Below, piece by piece: positions 7,422-14,492 of a stretch of DNA of 33,083 nt. Numbering within the stretch: the first letter of the stretch is position 1; each line of letters starts with the position of its first letter. The stretch lies in NCBI GenBank assembly GCA_022772525.1, contig JALFAD010000083.1:1-33083 (forward strand). The letters are read 5' to 3'. This stretch comes from Clostridiales bacterium. Its GTDB lineage: Bacteria > Bacillota > Clostridia > Oscillospirales > Oscillospiraceae. Position numbers and translations under genes: made by a program. A model generated the notes under the pieces. It did no database searches. It was not told the origin of the DNA and was given only the letters and a program-made list of their open reading frames with translations.

Positions 7422-8678
7422 TTACACAGGGAACATCAGCAGGCAACCGGCAGTCAGGGCCAGCAGACGGATGAAGTGCTGGGGCACGGTGAACTTCCAG
7501 AACTCCTGCAGGGTGTAGTTGCCCAGACCCATGCACATGGCGGGTAGGCCGTCGATTGGCAGGAAGTGGCCGTTCCAGCCGGAGACTACGATGGCGGCGG
7601 CAGCAGCGGTGGGGTTGAAGCCCAGGCTGACGCAGGTAGCCACGGCCATGGGAGCGAACACCAGCACAGTGCCGATGGTGGAGACGGCCCGGCGGATGTC
7701 CTGAATGTCCATGCCGAATCTCGCGGCGTAATCGGCGGTTTTCCGGTTGGAGCCGGGGTTGTTGGTGTCGAGAATCCGGTGGGGGTTTTCCTCCAGCATT
7801 CGGTAGAGCTTACCCAGCATTTCCTCGCCCGCCGGGGTCTGCCAGTAGCCGCTTGACAGCTTCTGCTCCGGCTCCAGCTGCTGGTGAAGGAAGCCCCGGG
7901 CTTCCGCGTAGGCCACCTGCGCTACGGTAATGGGGTTGACGCTGCCGCAGATCACGGTAAAGTTTTCACCCAGCGCGGGGATGGCCCGGGGCTTGCCGGT
8001 GCCCAGGTTCAGCAGCTCCGGCAGTACGGCGGCGAAGCCCGCGCAGCCTGCCAGAATGTGAAGCCTGCCTTCCTGCTTCAGCCGCTCCCCGGTTTCCTGC
8101 AGATCCTCCAGACTGGAAGCGTCAAACACCCAGATGCCGTCGGCTTCCGGCAGGGGCGTGCCTGCGGTCAGCGGAGGGCAGCTGACCGCAGGCAGCCCGG
8201 TCTGCTGCGCGATGAGGGCGCAGACATCGGAGCGGGTCACCGGCTCGAAGGGGTCCTTGCCGAACACGCTGTCGGCGACCGGTATGCCCTGAATGTAGTG
8301 AATGCCGTTTTCAGTATTGCGCCCCATCTGGGGGAAGGCCGGCAGGAACGGCAGGCAGCTTTCACCGGAATTTTCCAGTACCGCCGCCAGTTCCGCGCCC
8401 ACGTTGCCCCGGAGTGCGGAGTCTGTTTTTTTATAGATGTGGGGGATTCCGAGGGCTGCTGCCTGAGCGGTGTAGCCGCCCACGATGTCCGCTGCTTCTG
8501 CTGCGGTCAGATGCCGGGTCTCCGCGTCCACCACCAGCACCTCACAGGTTTCGGCAAATTCGGAAAGAGAAACGCTCTGACCGGTGATGACTCTGGTCAC
8601 CGCGCCGACGGTCGCAAACTGAACGCCCGTGTCCAGCGCACCCGTGAAGTCGTCTGCAAGGATCAGCAACTGCGTCAT
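7422..8678 (-). CDS. Four-carbon acid sugar kinase (DUF1537/OtnK-type) truncated and fused to the C-terminus of a transporter
   Basis: Residues 1 to about 330 follow the four-carbon acid sugar kinase family: ILADDFTGALDTGVQFA at the N-terminus, YKKTDSALRGNVGAEL near 82, and the start of the C-terminal nucleotide-binding domain with ICGSVNPITVAQ near 253. The usual glycine-rich ATP-binding end (GGD...TGG type) never appears. Instead, from about residue 331, the protein becomes membrane-like. VFAPMAVATCVSLGFNPTAA, followed by GHFLPIDGLPA and LGNYTLQEFWKFTVPQ, resembles the last segments of an ion-transporter-superfamily (DASS-like) permease. An in-frame deletion joining a kinase to a downstream transporter gene would explain this. 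The product probably lacks both activities. It is divergent from a PrpR-like regulator. The ATG at 8678 has only a modest ribosome site. Confidence 0.8.
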   Translation of the reverse strand: MTQLLILADDFTGALDTGVQFATVGAVTRVITGQSVSLSEFAETCEVLVVDAETRHLTAAEAADIVGGYTAQAAALGIPHIYKKTDSALRGNVGAELAAVLENSGESCLPFLPAFPQMGRNTENGIHYIQGIPVADSVFGKDPFEPVTRSDVCALIAQQTGLPAVSCPPLTAGTPLPEADGIWVFDASSLEDLQETGERLKQEGRLHILAGCAGFAAVLPELLNLGTGKPRAIPALGENFTVICGSVNPITVAQVAYAEARGFLHQQLEPEQKLSSGYWQTPAGEEMLGKLYRMLEENPHRILDTNNPGSNRKTADYAARFGMDIQDIRRAVSTIGTVLVFAPMAVATCVSLGFNPTAAAAAIVVSGWNGHFLPIDGLPAMCMGLGNYTLQEFWKFTVPQHFIRLLALTAGCLLMFPV

Positions 8679-8820
8679 AGATGTCCACCTGTCTTTCTGT
8701 GTGTCTGTTCGACTGTACCTTCATTATAGTTTTGTGAACAATTTTTACCAGTAAATTTGACGAAAAAACGTTCCAATTATAAACTATTAGCGTATAATAT
8801 ATAAATTATAATGTTATATG

Positions 8821-8871
8821 GTTTCCAAATGAAACGAAATCATGAGAAAAACTAGACAATAGAGTTTCATT
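8821..8871. promoter_or_regulatory. Candidate operator half-sites between chimeric kinase and PrpR-like regulator
   Basis: GTTTC-N5-GAAAC at 8821-8835 forms one dyad. AATGAAAC at 8828 and GTTTCATT at 8864 form a second, wider dyad that shares an arm with the first. They lie in the AT-rich divergent region just before the regulator, where a PrpR-like protein would be expected to bind. Binding is inferred. Confidence 0.4.
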
Positions 8872-8921
8872 ATGGTACGATAGTAAAAAACAGGAGCGAG
8901 TTTTTGGTAGAGGTGACGAAA

Positions 8922-10709
8922 ATGAAACAGGAGCAGACACAGGTACGGATTCTGGGCATCGCTCCCTATGAGGGGATGCAGGCGGCAATGGAGCGGGCGG
9001 CGGACAACAGCCCGGACATCCACTTGGATGTCTACACCGGCGACCTGGAGGAGGGCGTCGCCGTTGTCCGGGAGCATCAGGCGGAGGATTACGACTGCAT
9101 GATTTCCCGGGGCGGCACAGCCCAGATGGTTCAGCAGATCACAGACATTCCGGTGGTGGAGATCCCCGTTTCGGTCTACGATGTGCTGCGCACCATGCGT
9201 CTGGCGCAAAACTATGCGGATCGGTATGCCATTGTGGGCTTCCCAAACATCACGGAAACGGCCCACACCCTCTGCGATCTGCTGAAAAATCCCATCAATA
9301 TCGTAACCATCCACAGCGCAAAGGAGATCGGCCCGGTGCTGTCACGGCTCCAGACTGCCGGATACCGGATGGTGATCGGCGATATGGTCACGAACACCAT
9401 GGCCCGGGAACTGGGGATGAATGCCTTTCTGATTACCTCCGGCGTGGAGAGTCTCCACGCGGCACTGGAGCAGGCAGTTTCCGTCGGCCGCAGTTTTCGC
9501 CGCCTGCGGCAGGAGAATCTGATCCTCAGCAAAGTCCTTGGAGAAGAGACGGGGAGCATCCTGGTTCTCAATGAAGGCGGGCAGGTTTATTATCCTCACA
9601 ATGCGGACCCCTCCCCGGAGCTTCTGACATTGCTGCGAGGAAAAATCCCTGAAATCCCACCCCACGGGACGCTTCAGTTTTATCACAACCGGGCGGGAAC
9701 TCTTTACCGGGTGGTGGCGCAGCTTTTACGGAGCGGTGACACGACACGTTACCTGTTCCACTACAGCGCAGCCCAGATTCCCGTGCGCTCCGGGAAAAGC
9801 GGACTGCGCTCCCTGAATAAAAACGAATGCGAGCACCTGTTTACCAACAGCTTTTACTTCCTCAGCGGCGCATTGGGGGAACTGGAGCCGAAAATTCTGT
9901 CCATTGCCGCAACCCGGAAGCCGGTGATGATTCTCGGCGAAACCGGCACCGGTAAGGAGCAGATTGCGTCGCTTCTATATCTGCGCAGCACCCAGAGCAG
10001 CAAGCCCTATGTTGTGGTGGACTGCGCCATGGCAACGGACAAGGTCTGGGATTTTCTGCTGAATCACTACAATTCACCACTGAATGACAACGGCATTACC
10101 GTCTTTTTTCAGAACTTTGAATCGGCGCCGGAGGCAAGAGCCTGGGATTTGCTGACGCTGATTCAGGCCAGCGATCTGGCAGGGCGAAACCGCTTGCTGT
10201 TTTCCTGCACCTGTCCCGAGGGGGACAGCCTGCCGGAGGCCGCCGCACAGCTCATTCGGTTTCTGGCATGCCTGATTTTGAAGCTGCCTACCCTACGCAG
10301 CCGGCAGGACGAGATTCCTTCTCTGGCAAGCCTGTATCTGGGCAACCTGAATCTGGAGCTGGGCAAGCAAATTTCCGGATTTGATGCCCATGCCATCGAG
10401 CAGCTGCGCCGCTTTCCCTGGCCCGGCAACTACACCCAGTTCAAGCGGGTGATTCAGGAGCTGGCCACAGTGACAGATTCCTACTACATCCGCAATACGG
10501 ACGTGGCGGAGATTCTCAGCCGGGAACGAATGCTGTCTGCACCCGCCCGTCAGGAGGAAACGAAGCGGCCCCGTCTAACCCTGAAGCAGATCATCCGCCA
10601 GGCAGTGGAGCAGGCGCTGCAGGAAAACGGCGGCAATCAGACAGCTGCCGCCCGCCAACTGGGTATCGGACGTACGACCATGTGGCGCTATTTGAATAAC
10701 GAAGAATGA
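8922..10709 (+). CDS. PrpR N-terminal-domain regulator with degenerate sigma-54 activator core and Fis HTH
   Basis: The first ~185 residues form a PrpR_N sensor domain (signature ISRGGTAQMVQQ, then VVEIPVSVYDVLR). A linker follows, then an AAA+ domain with an intact Walker A (GETGTGKE at about 339-346). The GAFTGA loop that contacts sigma-54 is absent, and the Walker B region reads GITVFFQNFE instead of GTLFLDEI. The LPTLRSRQDEIP arginine-finger region remains. The C-terminus is a Fis-type helix-turn-helix (GGNQTAAARQLGIGRTTMWRYL). Loss of GAFTGA suggests it does not activate sigma-54 polymerase. I chose the ATG at 8922 (AGAGGTG 6 nt upstream). The TTG at 8904, behind AGGAG, is an alternative adding six residues. 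It is divergent from the chimeric kinase, its likely former target. Confidence 0.88.
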   Translation: MKQEQTQVRILGIAPYEGMQAAMERAADNSPDIHLDVYTGDLEEGVAVVREHQAEDYDCMISRGGTAQMVQQITDIPVVEIPVSVYDVLRTMRLAQNYADRYAIVGFPNITETAHTLCDLLKNPINIVTIHSAKEIGPVLSRLQTAGYRMVIGDMVTNTMARELGMNAFLITSGVESLHAALEQAVSVGRSFRRLRQENLILSKVLGEETGSILVLNEGGQVYYPHNADPSPELLTLLRGKIPEIPPHGTLQFYHNRAGTLYRVVAQLLRSGDTTRYLFHYSAAQIPVRSGKSGLRSLNKNECEHLFTNSFYFLSGALGELEPKILSIAATRKPVMILGETGTGKEQIASLLYLRSTQSSKPYVVVDCAMATDKVWDFLLNHYNSPLNDNGITVFFQNFESAPEARAWDLLTLIQASDLAGRNRLLFSCTCPEGDSLPEAAAQLIRFLACLILKLPTLRSRQDEIPSLASLYLGNLNLELGKQISGFDAHAIEQLRRFPWPGNYTQFKRVIQELATVTDSYYIRNTDVAEILSRERMLSAPARQEETKRPRLTLKQIIRQAVEQALQENGGNQTAAARQLGIGRTTMWRYLNNEE

Positions 10710-10770
10710 CAAAAACAGGGCCGGCAGCATTTTTCCTGCTGCGGGATCTGAAGGTGCTGGATATAAAGCA

Positions 10771-10812
10771 AAAGTTCCGATAACTCTCTGCTTTGAGAAT
10801 TATCGGAACTTT
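10771..10812 (+). terminator. Rho-independent terminator of the PrpR-like regulator gene
   Basis: AAAGTTCCGATAA and its exact complement enclose a 16-nt loop that can pair further (CTC/GAG). T-rich sequence follows (TTTTTCAATTTTTC). It lies about 60 nt after the stop. Confidence 0.88.
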
Positions 10813-10933
10813 TTCAATTTTTCACCATGCGGATTTTCATGAACTGAAAAAAACCCAGAGCAATACTGCACAATGGGAACCGCGGGCTTCGGCTTGGGAA
10901 ATACACAAAGTATTCCCACAATTTCAGTGCTTT

Positions 10934-10991
10934 CGGCTGATCCAAAATCCCTCGTCACCAGCTCTCGCCGATTTAATCAGAGGTTCCCTAG
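10934..10991. repeat. Half copy of a palindromic interspersed repeat (second copy at 22833-22919)
   Basis: From CGGCTGA to the end GCCGATTTAATCAGAGGTTCCCTAG, this 58-bp stretch aligns with the right part of the complete element at 22861-22919. The matching left arm is not found upstream, so this is a truncated copy. Confidence 0.6.
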
Positions 10992-11075
10992 ACAAATCCC
11001 GTGCCAGTGCGCTTTACTGGCTGGGAATCCATTCCCCCGAACATGTCGGTTATCCGACCGCATTCTGGAAGAAGG

Positions 11076-11113
11076 ATTGCCGCACCAGTGACATCGGTCA
11101 CTTACTTCGCAAT
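11076..11113. repeat. Imperfect palindrome, REP-like (ATTGC...GCAAT)
   Basis: Outer arms ATTGC/GCAAT and inner arms AGTGAC/GTCACT flank an ATC-type centre. The flanking text (GGATTGCC...CGCAATGACA) resembles a small palindromic repeat often seen between genes in gut clostridia. It is also positioned to act as a weak terminator for the ABC importer operon ending at 11129. The rest of 10818-11128 holds no gene that I can support. Confidence 0.45.
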
Positions 11114-11128
11114 GACAGCTGTTTTTGA

Positions 11129-11851
11129 TTACAGCACCTTGGACAGAAAATCCTTCAGTCTGGGGTTCTGGGGATGGTTGAACACGGCGTCAGGAGAACC
11201 CTGCTCCAGAATTTTACCGCCGTCCATAAAGAGAATCCGGTTGCCCACCTCCCGGGCGAAGCCCATTTCGTGGGTGACTACCACCATGGTCATGCCGTCG
11301 GCGGCCAGCTCCTTCATAACGGCCAGCACCTCGCCAACCATCTCGGGGTCAAGGGCGGAGGTGGGTTCGTCAAAGAGCATGACCTTGGGATTCATGGCAA
11401 GGGCACGGACGATAGCGATTCGCTGCTTCTGACCGCCGGAGAGCTGATTGGGATAGGCGCCGGCCTTTTCTGTCAGACCCACCCGGGCCAGCAGCTGCAT
11501 GGCCTTCTCGTCGGCCTCGGCCTGCGTCATGAGGCCCGTGCGGACGGGGGCAAGGGTGATATTTTTCTGGATGGTCATGTTGGGGAACAGGTTAAAGTGC
11601 TGGAACACCATACCCATCTGGCGGCGAACCTTGTCGATGTCCGTCTTGGGGCTGGTGATCTCCACGCCGTCAAAGACGATGCTGCCGGCGGAGGGCTCCT
11701 CCAGCAGGTTCAGGCTGCGAAGGAACGTGGATTTGCCGGAGCCGGAGGGGCCGATGATGACCACCTTGTCGCCGGGATAGATGTGCTCGGAAATGTCGTC
11801 CAGCACCAGATGGTCGCCGAAGGACTTGCTCAAATGCTTAACGTCGATCAC
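11129..11851 (-). CDS. Polar amino-acid ABC transporter, ATP-binding subunit (GlnQ-like)
   Basis: This 240-residue ATPase of the polar amino-acid uptake class has Walker [10 protein letters not shown], signature [11 protein letters not shown], Walker [15 protein letters not shown] and the switch histidine in [10 protein letters not shown], all intact. It energises import with the permease encoded immediately upstream. The GTG start at 11851 lies 10 nt after AAGGAGG and overlaps the permease end by 14 nt, so the two are translationally linked. It is the last gene of a binding protein-permease-ATPase operon. The substrate cannot be fixed from this subunit. Confidence 0.96.
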   Translation of the reverse strand: MIDVKHLSKSFGDHLVLDDISEHIYPGDKVVIIGPSGSGKSTFLRSLNLLEEPSAGSIVFDGVEITSPKTDIDKVRRQMGMVFQHFNLFPNMTIQKNITLAPVRTGLMTQAEADEKAMQLLARVGLTEKAGAYPNQLSGGQKQRIAIVRALAMNPKVMLFDEPTSALDPEMVGEVLAVMKELAADGMTMVVVTHEMGFAREVGNRILFMDGGKILEQGSPDAVFNHPQNPRLKDFLSKVL

Positions 11852-12599
11852 TTTGACGTAGCCTCCTTTCCAGAATGCTCAGCAGCCAGCTGAAAATCAT
11901 GACCAGCACCAGATAGATGCAGGCAATGCCGATCAGCGGGAACATCTGCTCGTAGGTTCTGCCGTAAATGGCCTGGGCGGCGTACACCAGCTCCTTGCCG
12001 CCGATGACGGTGATCAGGGAGGTGTCCTTCAGCAGAATGATGAATTCGTTGCCCAGAGCCGGGAGAATGGCCTTAAAGGCCTGCGGAATGACAATAAAGC
12101 GCATGGTGTCCACGTAATTCAGGCCCAGGCTTCTTCCAGCCTCCGCCTGACCGGGGTCCAGCGCCATCAAGCCGCCCCGGATGATTTCGGAAACGTAGGC
12201 ACCGGAATTGATGCCCAAGGTGAGAGCGCCCACCATGGTGTAGTTCCGGGAGGAGGAGAAGATGACGAAGCCCATAATGAGCAGCTGCACCATCATAGGC
12301 GTGCCGCGAATGACGGTGACGTAGACCTGACACACGCCGTTGAGCACGCCTAAAAACGGATTGTGCTTGCCTGTGCGCTGCTGGTCGTGGGCGGTGCGGA
12401 CCATGGCAACCAGAATGCCCAACGCGATGCCGATGGCAAGGGCCATGGCGGTGACCATCAGGGTGGTACCCACACCATTTAAATATTGCTTCCATCGACT
12501 GCCGTCAATGAAAGCCTGATAGAATTTGACGTAGAATTCCTGCCAGCCGGTGGCCTCACCGGCGCGGAGCAGGGCTTTCCAAGCTTCATACTGTTCCAC
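11838..12599 (-). CDS. Polar amino-acid ABC transporter, permease subunit
   Basis: This 253-residue HisM/GlnP-type permease has an N-terminal amphipathic extension, about five membrane segments, and the coupling loop [33 protein letters not shown] split across its typical EAA pattern (EAGRSLGL, then IVIPQA). [11 protein letters not shown] is another family hallmark. It forms the membrane channel, probably as a homodimer because only one permease gene is present. The GTG start at 12599 follows AGAGGAGTG. A hairpin separates it from the binding-protein gene. Confidence 0.95.
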   Translation of the reverse strand: MEQYEAWKALLRAGEATGWQEFYVKFYQAFIDGSRWKQYLNGVGTTLMVTAMALAIGIALGILVAMVRTAHDQQRTGKHNPFLGVLNGVCQVYVTVIRGTPMMVQLLIMGFVIFSSSRNYTMVGALTLGINSGAYVSEIIRGGLMALDPGQAEAGRSLGLNYVDTMRFIVIPQAFKAILPALGNEFIILLKDTSLITVIGGKELVYAAQAIYGRTYEQMFPLIGIACIYLVLVMIFSWLLSILERRLRQSDRR

Positions 12600-12707
12600 A
12601 AGCTCACTCCTCTGTTATATATTGGGGGATTGGTTGTCTCCGGGAAACAGCCGGCATCCGGTCGCTTCACGCAGACAATCGAAGGTTTCTTAAGCACCGA
12701 ACCAAGG

Positions 12708-12735
12708 GCCAAGGGCGGCTTGCGCCGCCCTTGGC
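12708..12735 (-). terminator. Intergenic hairpin between binding-protein and permease genes
   Basis: A perfect 12-bp GC-rich stem (GCCAAGGGCGGC and its complement) encloses a TTGC loop. There is no T-run behind it. In importer operons such hairpins stabilise the upstream binding-protein mRNA or partly terminate, so that the binding protein is made in excess. Confidence 0.7.
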
Positions 12736-12753
12736 ATTTGAAAGGAAATTGGA

Positions 12754-13518
12754 TCACTTGGTGGGGATGTACTTCTCCACGATAGCGGGGATGGTGCCGT
12801 CCTCAGTCAGCTCCTTCAGCGCGCCGTTGACGGCCTCCAGCAGGGCGGTGTTGTCCTTGTTCATGCCGATGGCGTAGTCCTCGCTGGTGTACTCGGTGTC
12901 CAGAATGGTCAGACCGGGGTTGGCTTCCACGAAAGCCTTGGCGGGGGCGGAGTCAATGACAACACAGTCCACCTGACCGTTCATCAGAGCCTGCACGGCG
13001 GAAGTGCCGTTGTCGTAAGCGGTGACGTGATCGTCGCCGTAGTCGTCAGAGGTGTAGATGTAACCGGTGGTGCCGCGCTGAGCGCCGATCATCTTGTCGC
13101 CCAGATTGTCCAGCGTCACATCGGAGCCTTCCTTGACGATAACCACCTGCACACCGGTGGAGTAGGTGTCAGAGAAGTTCATGACCAGCTTCCGGTCCTC
13201 GTTGACGGTGACACCGGCCATGACGATATCGGACTTGCCCTGCTGCACAGCCAGCAGCGCGGCGTCAAAGTCCATGTCGTCCACCACCAGCTCCAGACCC
13301 AGCTTCTTGGCGATGGCGCCGGCGATTTCCACATCGATGCCCTCGAAGGTGCCGTCATCGGCAACCATTTCGTAGGGAGGGAAGGCGGCGTTGGTGGACA
13401 TAATCAGCTTGCCGGATTCCAGAGTCTTGACGCCGGAGCCGCTCTTGGAAGCACCGCAGCCGGCAAACAGGGCGGCAACCATCAGTGCCGCCAGAACAAC
13501 AGCGAACAACTTTTTCAT
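12754..13518 (-). CDS. Polar amino-acid ABC transporter, substrate-binding lipoprotein
   Basis: This 254-residue protein has a lipoprotein signal peptide ending AALFAGC, with Cys21 as the lipid anchor, so it sits on the outer face of the membrane. The mature part is a family 3 solute-binding protein: STNAAFPPYEMV, FEGIDVEIAGAIAKKLG, and DIVMAGVTVNEDRK (with the ligand-gripping Arg region) match the cluster for polar amino acids. The ATG at 13518 follows AAAGGAGAG. It is the first gene of the operon, with a near-consensus promoter about 65 nt upstream. The amino acid bound is not resolved. Confidence 0.96.
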   Translation of the reverse strand: MKKLFAVVLAALMVAALFAGCGASKSGSGVKTLESGKLIMSTNAAFPPYEMVADDGTFEGIDVEIAGAIAKKLGLELVVDDMDFDAALLAVQQGKSDIVMAGVTVNEDRKLVMNFSDTYSTGVQVVIVKEGSDVTLDNLGDKMIGAQRGTTGYIYTSDDYGDDHVTAYDNGTSAVQALMNGQVDCVVIDSAPAKAFVEANPGLTILDTEYTSEDYAIGMNKDNTALLEAVNGALKELTEDGTIPAIVEKYIPTK

Positions 13519-13582
13519 AATCTTTACTCTCCTTTTTCATCGTTTCCCAAGCCAATGCGGAACTTGGTGGATTGATGAATGA

Positions 13583-13611
13583 ATTATACCGCCGTTCTAA
13601 CCGCCCGTCAA
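13583..13611 (-). promoter_or_regulatory. Sigma-A promoter of the amino-acid ABC importer operon
   Basis: On the minus strand TTGACG and a perfect TATAAT are separated by 17 nt. The predicted start site gives a leader of about 57 nt, with no obvious riboswitch or T-box. Confidence 0.8.
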
Positions 13612-14399
13612 TTATGGGTATTGCCAATAATGCGCTGATAAAACGGAAAGTTCTGATGTGTATGCACAAAAATGTGAATATAATGCTGGAATATACGAAT
13701 AACCGGAATTTATATGCATATAAGAGAAATGCGAACAGTGAAAATATATACAGAATGTAGCGAATAAATTGCCAAAAGTGTATATTAACCGAATACAGGT
13801 GTTAACTGACAGAAACACACTTGCTATACGACTGCTTCCCAAAGGGACAGCCAATCGTGGCGAAAACACGATTGGCTACGGAGGGGATTTATAAAATTGC
13901 CAAGTCTCGGAAAAGAATCCCATCATAGACCCCGCCGCCGATGCCGAGCGTGGCGCTCCGCGCAGCGAATCATAAATAACAATGATTGCCGGTGGCAATC
14001 ATACCACAATAAAACCCTGTGGTGTAAAGATTACAGAAAGCACGTATTGCCCGTCCGCGCTGCGGGCTGTTCCCTTCTGACGATTGAGCAGGATAGTTAC
14101 CGGGCAGAACCCAATGGTGTAACGATAACACACCAACTCCGTAACGCATTGTCAGCGGCGACTCGCCGCATGAAAGAACCCCGGTGCGGTTGACCAGACC
14201 ACACCGGGGTTCTTTCAGAGAAAAAGAGAGGTAAGAAAATGAAAAAGAATAAAATCTTTTTGATAATGTCATTATAACCGATTGGTATTAAAAAACAAGG
14301 GGGTAATTGTTAAATTATTATTAAGCAGATAGAAAAGAAAGTCCAGAATTTATGCACTTTGCCAGTTATGAACTTTTTGTAGCATTTGACACAAAGCCC
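13612..14399. other. Long non-coding region with many hairpins
   Basis: No credible gene is found in nearly 800 nt. The left part (to about 13800) is AT-rich; the right part is GC-rich with closely spaced dyads. These are AGCCAATCGTG/CACGATTGGCT at 13849-13877, ATGATTGCC-GGT-GGCAATCAT at 13982-14002, ACCACA/TGTGGT at 14003-14023, GCGGCGA-C-TCGCCGC at 14155-14169, and a 15-bp stem at 14172-14216. This could be a structured RNA, a decayed insertion, or a composite of interspersed repeats. I do not recognise an RNA family. Confidence 0.5.
14172..14216. terminator. Strong hairpin, terminator-like
   Basis: A perfect 15-bp stem (GAAAGAACCCCGGTG and its complement) surrounds a 15-nt loop. No T-run follows on either strand beyond the TTCTTTC inside the stem. 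Its transcript is unknown. Confidence 0.5.
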
Positions 14400-14427
14400 T
14401 TGACTTTTTCCGGGAATGGGCTATAGT
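14400..14427 (+). promoter_or_regulatory. Sigma-A promoter of clpB
   Basis: TTGACT and TATAGT are separated by 16 nt. The CIRCE operator starts 14 nt after the -10 box, so transcription should begin just before it. Confidence 0.85.
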
Positions 14428-14441
14428 AAGGACAAATGAAT

Positions 14442-14468
14442 TTAGCACTCGCGAGATGGGAGTGCTAA
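14442..14468 (+). promoter_or_regulatory. CIRCE operator (HrcA binding site)
   Basis: TTAGCACTC-N9-GAGTGCTAA is an exact match to the CIRCE consensus. It lies between the promoter and the clpB ribosome site, so HrcA should repress clpB and release it on heat or protein-folding stress. Confidence 0.97.
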
Positions 14469-14492
14469 AGAGGCGAAAGGAAGGATAGCTTT

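Noticed and set aside
8679..8900. Sigma-54 (-24/-12) promoter for the chimeric kinase
   Set aside because: No TGGCA-N6-TGC-type match with correct spacing was found on the minus strand; only AT-rich -10-like boxes are present.
10818..11128. Short plus-strand frames before the ABC importer
   Set aside because: They lie over palindromic repeats, have no ribosome site and no protein family resemblance.
13897..14272. Small open frames on both strands in the clpB upstream region
   Set aside because: They run through strong hairpins, lack family resemblance, and the one with a fair ribosome-like sequence starts at TTG; repeat-derived or RNA-structure sequence is more likely.
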